Assembly (NCBI GenBank): GCA_964017155.1
Contig: OZ024854.1
Span: 47,133,923-47,197,922, forward strand
From: Oasisia sp. SBJ-2009
Lineage: Eukaryota; Annelida; Polychaeta; Sabellida; Siboglinidae
DNA: 64,000 nucleotides
Direction: 5' to 3'
Under the pieces are notes generated by a model. The model did no database searches. It worked only from the letters and a program-made list of their open reading frames with translations, and was not told the DNA's origin. The first letter of the stretch is position 1; each line of letters starts with the position of its first letter. Position numbers and translations under genes: made by a program. This document shows, piece by piece, positions 50,001-63,000 of this stretch.

Positions 50001-51043
50001 ATTTCAGAAAACAAACTCTTTAATCGTGTCATGGAGGCAAACATTTCAGAAACAGTGTTTTTGCAGACTTTTGATTTGTTTTTTGAAGTCGGGACAGCTA
50101 AAGTGCAGCCCGCAATTAAATTAAGAAGCAACACAATTAATCGATTCTAGAATGCGTAGCTTCAATGGCAGACTCTCAGCCTTTTTGCCGATTAGGTCGG
50201 CAAACGTTTCCCGACTCGAACCAACGTGGAGGTGGTCTGCCGCTCGAGTCCCCACGAGGACGCTCGACCGAGAGTGGGGCCGACGCCCCACTCTCGGTCG
50301 AGCGTCCTCCCCGCCCACGGCCAGCCTTGACGACTCGTCGGGGACCGGCCAACCGGCCGACCCCACGGTCAGTCGCCAAAGCTGACCTCCTCAAACAATG
50401 CTTAGCTACAACAGGATTGCGATCCGGCTTCACTCCATCGGGGCAGGTGTCTGAAATAAACAGAAGTGATCAGTTGGACAGTTTCAATGTCACGTGACAA
50501 GTAAGGCTTGAACTCGTGAAAGTGTTACAATCAATAACGAAACACACCAATCCGTTGACCAGTGGTTCTCAACTCTGATTGGCTCTCGCACTCCGATTCG
50601 AGTGTAAAAAAATGTGTCTATGACATTCGAATTTTTCGAAATCAGTCGTCACTAAAATTTGCAAGGGAGGGACGCACATATAGGGTATACATGCATACAT
50701 AGTACATACTTACATACATACATGGTACACAATCAACAAGCACGTATATGGAATAGAGGGAAAGACACAGTAACAGGATAGTCATCAATCTGGCAGCGTC
50801 CCAGTATAATTCAGTATAATTCTAAAACCAAAACAAGTATCAGTGAATGAGTTAGAAATTTAGACTGGTGAGATTTTGAATTTCAGAAAACAAACTCTTT
50901 AATCGTGTCATGGAGGCAAACATTTCAGAAACAGTGTTTTTGCAGACTTTTGATTTGTTTTTTGAAGTCGGGACAGCTAAAGTGCAGCCCGCAATTAAAT
51001 TAAGAAGCAACACAATTAACCGAATCTAGTATGCGTAGCTTCA

Positions 51044-54000
51044 ATGGCAGACTCTCAGCCTTTTTGCCGATTAGGTCGGCAAACGTTTCCCGACTCGAAC
51101 CAACGTGGAGGTGGTCTGCCGCTCGAGTCCCCACGAGGATTCTCGACCGAGAGTGGGGCCGACGCCCCACTCTCGGTCGAGCGTCCTCCCCGCCCACGGC
51201 CAGCCTTGACGACTCGTCGGGGACCGGCCAACCGGCCGGCCCCACGGTCAGTCGCCAAAGCTGACCTCCTCAAACAATGCTTAGCTACAACAGGATTGCG
51301 ATCCGGCTTCACTCCATCGGGGCAGGTGTCTGAAATAAACAGAAGTGATCAGTTGGACAGTTTCAATGTCACATGACAAGTAAGGCTTGGACTCGTGAAA
51401 GTGTTACAATCAATAACGAAACACACCAATCCGTTGACCAGTGGTTCTCAACTCTGATTGGCTCTCGCACTCCGATTCGAGTGTAAAAAAATGTGTCTAT
51501 GACATTCGAATTTTTCGAAATCAGTCGTCACTAAAATTTGCAAGGGAGGGACGCACATATAGGGTATACATGCATACATAGTACATACTTACATACATAC
51601 ATGGTACACAATCAACAAGCACGTATATGGAATAGAGGGAAAGACACAGTAACAGGATAGTCATCAATCTGGCAGCGTCCCAGTATAATTCAGTATAATT
51701 CTAAAACCAAAACAAGTATCAGTGAATGAGTTAGAAATTTAGACTGGTGAGATTTTGAATTTCAGAAAACAAACTCTTTAATCGTGTCATGGAGGCAAAC
51801 ATTTCAGAAGCAGTGTTTTTGCAGACTTTTGATTTTTTTTTGAAGTCGGGCCAGCTAAAGTGCAGCCCGCAATTAAATTAAGAAGCAACACAATTAACCG
51901 AATCTAGTATGCGTAGCTTCAATGGCAGACTCTCAGCCTTTTTGCCGATTAGGTCGGCAAACGTTTCCCGACTCGAACCAACGTGGAGGTGGTCTGCCGC
52001 TCGAGTCCCCACGAGGACTCTCGACCGAGAGTAGGGCCGACGCCCCACTCTCGGTCGAGCGTCCTCCCCGCCCGCGGCCAGCCTTGACGACTCGTCGGGG
52101 ACCGGCCACCCGGCCGGCCCAACGGTCATTCGCCGAAGCTGACCTCCTCAAACAATGCTTAGCTACAACAGTATTGCGATCCGGCTTGACTCCATCGGGG
52201 CAGGTGTCTGAAATAAACAGAAGTGATCAGTTGGACAGTTTCAATGTCACGTGACAAGTAAGGCTTGGACACGTGAAAGTGTTACAATCAATAATGAAAC
52301 ACACCAATCCGTTGACCAGTGGTTCTCAACTCTGATTGGCTCTCGCACTCCGATTCGAGTGTGTAAAAAAATGTGTCGATGACATTCGAATTTTTCGAAA
52401 TCAGTCGTCACTAAAATTTGCAAGGGAGGGACGCACATATAGGGCATACATGCATACATAGTACATACTTACATACATACATGGTACACAATCAACAAGC
52501 ACGTATATGGAATAGAGGGAAAGACACAGTAACAGGATAGTCATCAATCTGGCAGCGTCCCAGTATAATTCAGTATAATTCTAAAACCAAAACAAGTATC
52601 AGTGAATGAGTTAGAAATTTAGACTGGTGAGATTTTGAATTTCAGAAAACAAACTCTTTAATCGTGTCATGGAGGCAAACATTTCAGAAACAGTGTTTTT
52701 GCAGACTTTTGATTTGTTTTTTGAAGTCGGGACAGCTAAAGTGCAGCCCGCAATTAAATTAAGAAGCAACACAATTAACCGAATCTAGTATGCGTAGCTT
52801 CAATGGCAGACTCTCAGCCTTTTTGCCGATTAGGTCGGCAAACGTTTCCCGACTGGAACCAACGTGGAGGTGGTCTGCCGCTCGAGTCCCCACGAGGATT
52901 CTCGACCGAGAGTAGGGCCGACGCCCCACTCTCGGTCGAGCGTCCTCCCCGCCCGCGGCCAGCCTTGACGACTCGTCGGGGACCGGCCAACCGGCCGGCC
53001 CAACGGTCATTCGCCGAAGCTGACCTCCTCAAACAATGCTTAGCTACAACAGTATTGCGATCCGGCTTGACTCCATCGGGGCAGGTGTCTGAAATAAACA
53101 GAAGTGATCAGTTGGACAGTTTCAATGTCACGTGACAAGTAAGGCTTGGACACGTGAAAGTGTTACAATCAATAACGAAACACACCAATCCGTTGACCAG
53201 TGGTTCTCAACTCTGATTGGCTCTCGCACTCCGATTCGAGTGTGTAAAAAAATGTGTCTATGACATTCGAATTTTTCGAAATCAGTCGTCACTAAAATTT
53301 GCAAGGGAGGGACGCACATATAGGGCATACATGCATACATAGTACATACTTACATACATACATGGTACACAATCAACAAGCAGGTATATGGAATAGAGGG
53401 AAAGACACAGTAACAGGATAGTCATCAATCTGGCGGCGTCCCAGTATAATTCTAAAACCAAAACAATTATCAGTGAATGAGTTAGAAATTTAGACTGGTG
53501 AGATTTTGAATTTCAGAAAACAAACTCTTTAATCGTGTCATGGAGGCAAACATTTCAGAAACAGTGTTTTTGCAGACTTTTGATTTGTTTTTTGAAGTCG
53601 GGACAGCTAAAGTGCAGCCCGCAATTAAATTAAGAAGCAACACAATTAATCGATTCTAGAATGCGTAGCTTCAATGGCAGACTCTCAGCCTTTTTGCCGA
53701 TTAGGTCGGCAAACGTTTCCCGACTCGAACCAACGTGGAGGTGGTCTGCCGCTCGAGTCCCCACGAGGACGCTCGACCGAGAGTAGGGCCGACGCCCCAC
53801 TCTCGGTCGAGCGTCCTCCCCGCCCGCGGCCAGCCTTGACGACTCGTCGGGGACCGGCCAACCGGCCGGCCCAATGGTCATTCGCCGAAGCTGACCTCCT
53901 CAAACAATGCTTAGCTACAACAGTATTGCGATCCGGCTTGACTCCATCGGGGCAGGTGTCTGAAATAAACAGAAGTGATCAGTTGGACAGTTTCAATGTC

Positions 54001-57000
54001 ACGTGACAAGTAAGGCTTGGACTCGTGAAAGTGTTACAATCAATAACGAAACACACCAATCCGTTGACCAGTGGTTCTCAACTCTGATTGGCTCTCGCAC
54101 TCCGATTCGAGTGTAAAAAAATGTGTCTATGACATTCGAATTTTTCGAAATCAGTCGTCACTAAAATTTGCAAGGGAGGGACGCACATATAGGGTATACA
54201 TGCATACATAGTACATACTTACATACATACATGGTACACAATCAACAAGCACGTATATGGAATAAAGGGAAAGACACAGTAACAGGATAGTCATCAATCT
54301 GGCAGCGTCCCAGTATAATTCAGTATAATTCTAAAACCAAAACAAGTATCAGTGAATGAGTTAGAAATTTAGACTGGTGAGATTTTGAATTTCAGAAAAC
54401 AAACTTTTTAATCGTGTCATGGAGGCAAACATTTCAGAAACAGTGTTTTTGCAGACTTTTGATTTGTTTTTTGAAGTCGGGACAGCTAAAGTGCAGCCCG
54501 CAATTAAATTAAGAAGCAACACAATTAACCGAATCTAGTATGCGTAGCTTCAATGGCAGACTCTCAGCCTTTTTGCCGATTAGGTCGGCAAACGTTTCCC
54601 GACTCGAACCAACGTGGAGGTGGTCTGCCGCTCGAGTCCCCACGAGGATTCTCGACCGAGAGTAGGGCCGACGCCCCACTCTCGGTCGAGCGTCCTCCCC
54701 GCCCGCGGCCAGCCTTGACGACTCGTCGGGGACCGGCCAACCGGCCGGCCCAACGGTCATTCGCCGAAGCTGACCTCCTCAAACAATGCTTAGCTACAAC
54801 AGTATTGCGATCCGGCTTGACTCCATCGGGGCAGGTGTCTGAAATAAACAGAAGTGATCAGTTGGACAGTTTCAATGTCACGTGACAAGTAAGGCTTGGA
54901 CACGTGAAAGTGTTACAATCAATAACGAAACACACCAATCCGTTGACCAGTGGTTCTCAACTCTGATTGGCTCTCGCACTCCGATTCGAGTGTGTAAAAA
55001 AATGTGTCTATGACATTCGAATTTTTCGAAATCAGTCGTCACTAAAATTTGCAAGGGAGGGACGCACATATAGGGTATACATGCATACATAGTACATACT
55101 TACATACATACATGGTACACAATCAACAAGCAGGTATATGGAATAGAGGGAAAGACACAGTAACAGGATAGTCATCAATCTGGCGGCGTCCCAGTATAAT
55201 TCTAAAACCAAAACAATTATCAGTGAATGAGTTAGAAATTTAGACTGGTGAGATTTTGAATTTCAGAAAACAAACTCTTTAATCGTGTCATGGAGGCAAA
55301 CATTTCAGAAACAGTGTTTTTGCAGACTTTTGATTTGTTTTTTGAAGTCGGGACAGCTAAAGTGCAGCCCGCAATTAAATTAAGAAGCAACACAATTAAT
55401 CGATTCTAGAATGCGTAGCTTCAATGGCAGACTCTCAGCCTTTTTGCCGATTAGGTCGGCAAACGTTTCCCGACTCGAACCAACGTGGAGGTGGTCTGCC
55501 GCTCGAGGCCCCACGAGGACGCTCGACCGAGAGTGGGGCCGACGCCCCACTCTCGGTCGAGCGTCCTCCCCGCCCACGGCCAGCCTTGACGACTCGTCGG
55601 GGACCGGCCAACCGGCCGACCCCACGGTCAGTCGCCAAAGCTGACCTCCTCAAACAATGCTTAGCTACAACAGGAATGCGATCCGGACTGACTCCATCGG
55701 GGCAGGTGTCTGAAATAAACAGAAGTGATCAGTTGGACAGTTTCAATGTCACGTGACAAGTAAGGCTTGGACTCGTGAAAGTGTTACAATCAATAACGAA
55801 ACACACCAATCCGTTGACCAGTGGTTCTCAACTCTGATTGGCTCTCGCACTCCGATTCGAGTGTAAAAAAATGTGTCGATGACATTCGAATTTTTCGAAA
55901 TCAGTCGTCACTAAAATTTGCAAGGGAGGGACGCACATATAGGGTATACATGCATACATAGTACATACTTACATACATACATGGTACACAATCAACAAGC
56001 ACGTATATGGAATAGAGGGAAAGACACAGTAACAGGATAGTCATCAATCTGGCAGCGTCCCAGTATAATTCAGTATAATTCTAAAACCAAAACAAGTATC
56101 AGTGAATGAGTTAGAAATTTAGACTGGTGAGATTTTGAATTTCAGAAAACAAACTCTTTAATCGTGTCATGGAGGCAAACATTTCAGAAACAGTGTTTTT
56201 GCAGACTTTTGATTTGTTTTTTGAAGTCGGGACAGCTAAAGTGCAGCCCGCAATTAAATTAAGAAGCAACACAATTAATCGAATCTAGAATGCGTAGCTT
56301 CAATGGCAGACTCTCAGCCTTTTTGCCGATTAGGTCGGCAAACGTTTCCCGACTCGAACCAACGTGGAGGTGGTCTGCCGCTCGAGTCCCCACGAGGACG
56401 CTCGACCGAGAGTGGGGCCGACGCCCCACTCTCGGTCGAGCGTCCTCCCCGCCCACAGCCAGCCTTGACGACTCGTCGGGGTCCGGCCAACCGGCCGGCC
56501 CAACGGTCATTCGCCGAAGCTGACCTCCTCAAACAATGCTTAGCTACAACAGTATTGCGATCCGGCTTGACTCCATCGGGGCAGGTGTCTGAAATAAACA
56601 GAAGTGATCAGTTGGACAGTTTCAATGTCACGTGACAAGTAAGGCTTGGACACGTGAAAGTGTTACAATCAATAACGAAACACACCAATCCGTTGACCAG
56701 TGGTTCTCAACTCTGATTGGCTCTCGCACTCCGATTCGAGTGTGTAAAAAAATGTGTCTATGACATTCGAATTTTTCGAAATCAGTCGTCACTAAAATTT
56801 GCAAGGGAGGGACGCACATATAGGGCATACATGCATACATAGTACATACTTACATACATACATGGTACACAATCAACAAGCAGGTATATGGAATAGAGGG
56901 AAAGACACAGTAACAGGATAGTCATCAATCTGGCGGCGTCCCAGTATAATTCTAAAACCAAAACAATTATCAGTGAATGAGTTAGAAATTTAGACTGGTG

Positions 57001-60000
57001 AGATTTTGAATTTCAGAAAACAAACTCTTTAATCGTGTCATGGAGGCAAACATTTCAGAAACAGTGTTTTTGCAGACTTTTGATTTGTTTTTTGAAGTCG
57101 GGACAGCTAAAGTGCAGCCCGCAATTAAATTAAGAAGCAACACAATTAATCGATTCTATAATGCGTAGCTTCAATGGCAGAATCTCAGCCTTTTAGCCGA
57201 TTAGGTCGGCAAACGTTTCCCGACTCGAACCAACGTGGAGGTGGTCTGCCGCTCGAGTCCCCACGAGGACGCTCGACCGAGAGTAGGGCCGACGCCCCAC
57301 TCTCGGTCGAGCGTCCTCCCCGCCCGCGGCCAGCCTTGACGACTCGTCGGGGACCGGCCAACCGGCCGGCCCAATGGTCATTCGCCGAAGCTGACCTCCT
57401 CAAACAATGCTTAGCTACAACAGTATTGCGATCCGGCTTGACTCCATCGGGGCAGGTGTCTGAAATAAACAGAAGTGATCAGTTGGACAGTTTCAATGTC
57501 ACGTGACAAGTAAGGCTTGGACTCGTGAAAGTGTTACAATCAATAACGAAACACACCAATCCGTTGACCAGTGGTTCTCAACTCTGATTGGCTCTCGCAC
57601 TCCGATTCGAGTGTAAAAAAATGTGTCTATGACATTCGAATTTTTCGAAATCAGTCGTCACTAAAATTTGCAAGGGAGGGACGCACATATAGGGTATACA
57701 TGCATACATAGTACATACTTACATACATACATGGTACACAATCAACAAGCACGTATATGGAATAGAGGGAAAGACACAGTAACAGGATAGTCATCAATCT
57801 GGCAGCGTCCCAGTATAATTCAGTATAATTCTAAAACCAAAACAAGTATCAGTGAATGAGTTAGAAATTTAGACTGGTGAGATTTTGAATTTCAGAAAAC
57901 AAACTCTTTAATCGTGTCATGGAGGCAAACATTTCAGAAACAGTGTTTTTGCAGACTTTTGATTTGTTTTTTGAAGTCGGGACAGCTAAAGTGCAGCCCG
58001 CAATTAAATTAAGAAGCAACACAATTAATCGAATCTAGAATGCGTAGCTTCAATGGCAGACTCTCAGCCTTTTTGCCGATTAGGTCGGCAAACGTTTCCC
58101 GACTCGAACCAACGTGGAGGTGGTCTGCCGCTCGAGTCCCCACGAGGACGCTCGACCGAGAGTGGGGCCGACGCCCCACTCTCGGTCGAGCGTCCTCCCC
58201 GCCCACGGCCAGCCTTGACGACTCGTCGGGGACCGGCCAACCGGCCGGCCCCACGGTCAGTCGCCAAAGCTGACCTCCTCAAACAATGCTTAGCTACAAC
58301 AGGATTGCGATCCGGCTTCACTCCATCGGGGCAGGTGTCTGAAATAAACAGAAGTGATCAGTTGGACAGTTTCAATGTCACATGACAAGTAAGGCTTGGA
58401 CTCGTGAAAGTGTTACAATCAATAACGAAACACACCAATCCGTTGACCAGTGGTTCTCAACTCTGATTGGCTCTCGCACTCCGATTCGAGTGTAAAAAAA
58501 TGTGTCTATGACATTCGAATTTTTCGAAATCAGTCGTCACTAAAATTTGCAAGGGAGGGACGCACATATAGGGTATACATGCATACATAGTACATACTTA
58601 CATACATACATGGTACACAATCAACAAGCACGTATATGGAATAGAGGGAAAGACACAGTAACAGGATAGTCATCAATCTGGCAGCGTCCCAGTATAATTC
58701 AGTATAATTCTAAAACCAAAACAAGTATCAGTGAATGAGTTAGAAATTTAGACTGGTGAGATTTTGAATTTCAGAAAACAAACTCTTTAATCGTGTCATG
58801 GAGGCAAACATTTCAGAAGCAGTGTTTTTGCAGACTTTTGATTTTTTTTTGAAGTCGGGCCAGCTAAAGTGCAGCCCGCAATTAAATTAAGAAGCAACAC
58901 AATTAACCGAATCTAGTATGCGTAGCTTCAATGGCAGACTCTCAGCCTTTTTGCCGATTAGGTCGGCAAACGTTTCCCGACTCGAACCAACGTGGAGGTG
59001 GTCTGCCGCTCGAGTCCCCACGAGGACTCTCGACCGAGAGTAGGGCCGACGCCCCACTCTCGGTCGAGCGTCCTCCCCGCCCGCGGCCAGCCTTGACGAC
59101 TCGTCGGGGACCGGCCACCCGGCCGGCCCAACGGTCATTCGCCGAAGCTGACCTCCTCAAACAATGCTTAGCTACAACAGTATTGCGATCCGGCTTGACT
59201 CCATCGGGGCAGGTGTCTGAAATAAACAGAAGTGATCAGTTGGACAGTTTCAATGTCACGTGACAAGTAAGGCTTGGACACGTGAAAGTGTTACAATCAA
59301 TAATGAAACACACCAATCCGTTGACCAGTGGTTCTCAACTCTGATTGGCTCTCGCACTCCGATTCGAGTGTGTAAAAAAATGTGTCGATGACATTCGAAT
59401 TTTTCGAAATCAGTCGTCACTAAAATTTGCAAGGGAGGGACGCACATATAGGGCATACATGCATACATAGTACATACTTACATACATACATGGTACACAA
59501 TCAACAAGCACGTATATGGAATAGAGGGAAAGACACAGTAACAGGATAGTCATCAATCTGGCAGCGTCCCAGTATAATTCAGTATAATTCTAAAACCAAA
59601 ACAAGTATCAGTGAATGAGTTAGAAATTTAGACTGGAGAGATTTTGAATTTCAGAAAACAAACTCTTTAATCGTGTCATGGAGGCAAACATTTCAGAAAC
59701 AGTGTTTTTGCAGACTTTTGATTTGTTTTTTGAAGTCGGGACAGCTAAAGTGCAGCCCGCAATTAAATTAAGAAGCAACACAATTAACCGAATCTAGTAT
59801 GCGTAGCTTCAATGGCAGACTCTCAGCCTTTTTGCCGATTAGGTCGGCAAACGTTTCCCGACTGGAACCAACGTGGAGGTGGTCTGCCGCTCGAGTCCCC
59901 ACGAGGATTCTCGACCGAGAGTAGGGCCGACGCCCCACTCTCGGTCGAGCGTCCTCCCCGCCCGCGGCCAGCCTTGACGACTCGTCGGGGACCGGCCAAC

Positions 60001-63000
60001 CGGCCGGCCCAACGGTCATTCGCCGAAGCTGACCTCCTCAAACAATGCTTAGCTACAACAGTATTGCGATCCGGCTTGACTCCATCGGGGCAGGTGTCTG
60101 AAATAAACAGAAGTGATCAGTTGGACAGTTTCAATGTCACGTGACAAGTAAGGCTTGGACACGTGAAAGTGTTACAATCAATAACGAAACACACCAATCC
60201 GTTGACCAGTGGTTCTCAACTCTGATTGGCTCTCGCACCCCGATTCGAGTGTGTAAAAAAATGTGTCTATGACATTCGAATTTTTCGAAATCAGTCGTCA
60301 CTAAAATTTGCAAGGGAGGGACGCACATATAGGGCATACATGCATACATAGTACATACTTACATACATACATGGTACACAATCAACAAGCAGGTATATGG
60401 AATAGAGGGAAAGACACAGTAACAGGATAGTCATCAATCTGGCGGCGTCCCAGTATAATTCTAAAACCAAAACAATTATCAGTGAATGAGTTAGAAATTT
60501 AGACTGGTGAGATTTTGAATTTCAGAAAACAAACTCTTTAATCGTGTCATGGAGGCAAACATTTCAGAAACAGTGTTTTTGCAGACTTTTGATTTGTTTT
60601 TTGAAGTCGGGACAGCTAAAGTGCAGCCCGCAATTAAATTAAGAAGCAACACAATTAATCGATTCTAGAATGCGTAGCTTCAATGGCAGACTCTCAGCCT
60701 TTTTGCCGATTAGGTCGGCAAACGTTTCCCGACTCGAACCAACGTGGAGGTGGTCTGCCGCTCGAGTCCCCACGAGGACGCTCGACCGAGAGTAGGGCCG
60801 ACGCCCCACTCTCGGTCGAGCGTCCTCCCCGCCCGCGGCCAGCCTTGACGACTCGTCGGGGACCGGCCAACCGGCCGGCCCAATGGTCATTCGCCGAAGC
60901 TGACCTCCTCAAACAATGCTTAGCTACAACAGTATTGCGATCCGGCTTGACTCCATCGGGGCAGGTGTCTGAAATAAACAGAAGTGATCAGTTGGACAGT
61001 TTCAATGTCACGTGACAAGTAAGGCTTGGACTCGTGAAAGTGTTACAATCAATAACGAAACACACCAATCCGTTGACGAGTGGTTCTCAACTCTGATTGG
61101 CTCTCGCACTCCGATTCGAGTGTAAAAAAATGTGTCTATGACATTCGAATTTTTCGAAATCAGTCGTCACTAAAATTTGCAAGGGAGGGACGCACATATA
61201 GGGTATACATGCATACATAGTACATACTTACATACATACATGGTACACAATCAACAAGCACGTATATGGAATAGAGGGAAAGACACAGTAACAGGATAGT
61301 CATCAATCTGGCAGCGTCCCAGTATAATTCAGTATAATTCTAAAACCAAAACAAGTATCAGTGAATGAGTTAGAAATTTAGACTGGTGAGATTTTGAATT
61401 TCAGAAAACAAACTTTTTAATCGTGTCATGGAGGCAAACATTTCAGAAACAGTGTTTTTGCAGACTTTTGATTTGTTTTTTGAAGTCGGGACAGCTAAAG
61501 TGCAGCCCGCAATTAAATTAAGAAGCAACACAATTAACCGAATCTAGTATGCGTAGCTTCAATGGCAGACTCTCAGCCTTTTTGCCGATTAGGTCGGCAA
61601 ACGTTTCCCGACTCGAACCAACGTGGAGGTGGTCTGCCGCTCGAGTCCCCACGAGGATTCTCGACCGAGAGTAGGGCCGACGCCCCACTCTCGGTCGAGC
61701 GTCCTCCCCGCCCGCGGCCAGCCTTGACGACTCGTCGGGGACCGGCCAACCGGCCGGCCCAACGGTCATTCGCCGAAGCTGACCTCCTCAAACAATGCTT
61801 AGCTACAACAGTATTGCGATCCGGCTTGACTCCATCGGGGCAGGTGTCTGAAATAAACAGAAGTGATCAGTTGGACAGTTTCAATGTCACGTGACAAGTA
61901 AGGCTTGGACACGTGAAAGTGTTACAATCAATAACGAAACACACCAATCCGTTGACCAGTGGTTCTCAACTCTGATTGGCTCTCGCACTCCGATTCGAGT
62001 GTGTAAAAAAATGTGTCTATGACATTCGAATTTTTCGAAATCAGTCGTCACTAAAATTTGCAAGGGAGGGACGCACATATAGGGTATACATGCATACATA
62101 GTACATACTTACATACATACATGGTACACAATCAACAAGCAGGTATATGGAATAGAGGGAAAGACACAGTAACAGGATAGTCATCAATCTGGCGGCGTCC
62201 CAGTATAATTCTAAAACCAAAACAATTATCAGTGAATGAGTTAGAAATTTAGACTGGTGAGATTTTGAATTTCAGAAAACAAACTCTTTAATCGTGTCAT
62301 GGAGGCAAACATTTCAGAAACAGTGTTTTTGCAGACTTTTGATTTGTTTTTTGAAGTCGGGACAGCTAAAGTGCAGCCCGCAATTAAATTAAGAAGCAAC
62401 ACAATTAAGCGATTCTAGAATGCGTAGCTTCAATGGCAGACTCTCAGCCTTTTTGCCGATTAGGTCGGCAAACGTTTCCCGACTCGAACCAACGTGGAGG
62501 TGGTCTGCCGCTCGAGGCCCCACGAGGACGCTCGACCGAGAGTGGGGCCGACGCCCCACTCTCGGTCGAGCGTCCTCCCCGCCCACGGCCAGCCTTGACG
62601 ACTCGTCGGGGACCGGCCAACCGGCCGACCCCACGGTCAGTCGCCAAAGCTGACCTCCTCAAACAATGCTTAGCTACAACAGGAATGCGATCCGGACTGA
62701 CTCCATCGGGGCAGGTGTCTGAAATAAACAGAAGTGATCAGTTGGACAGTTTCAATGTCACGTGACAAGTAAGGCTTGGACTCGTGAAAGTGTTACAATC
62801 AATAACGAAACACACCAATCCGTTGACCAGTGGTTCTCAACTCTGATTGGCTCTCGCACTCCGATTCGAGTGTAAAAAAATGTGTCGATGACATTCGAAT
62901 TTTTCGAAATCAGTCGTCACTAAAATTTGCAAGGGAGGGACGCACATATAGGGTATACATGCATACATAGTACATACTTACATACATACATGGTACACAA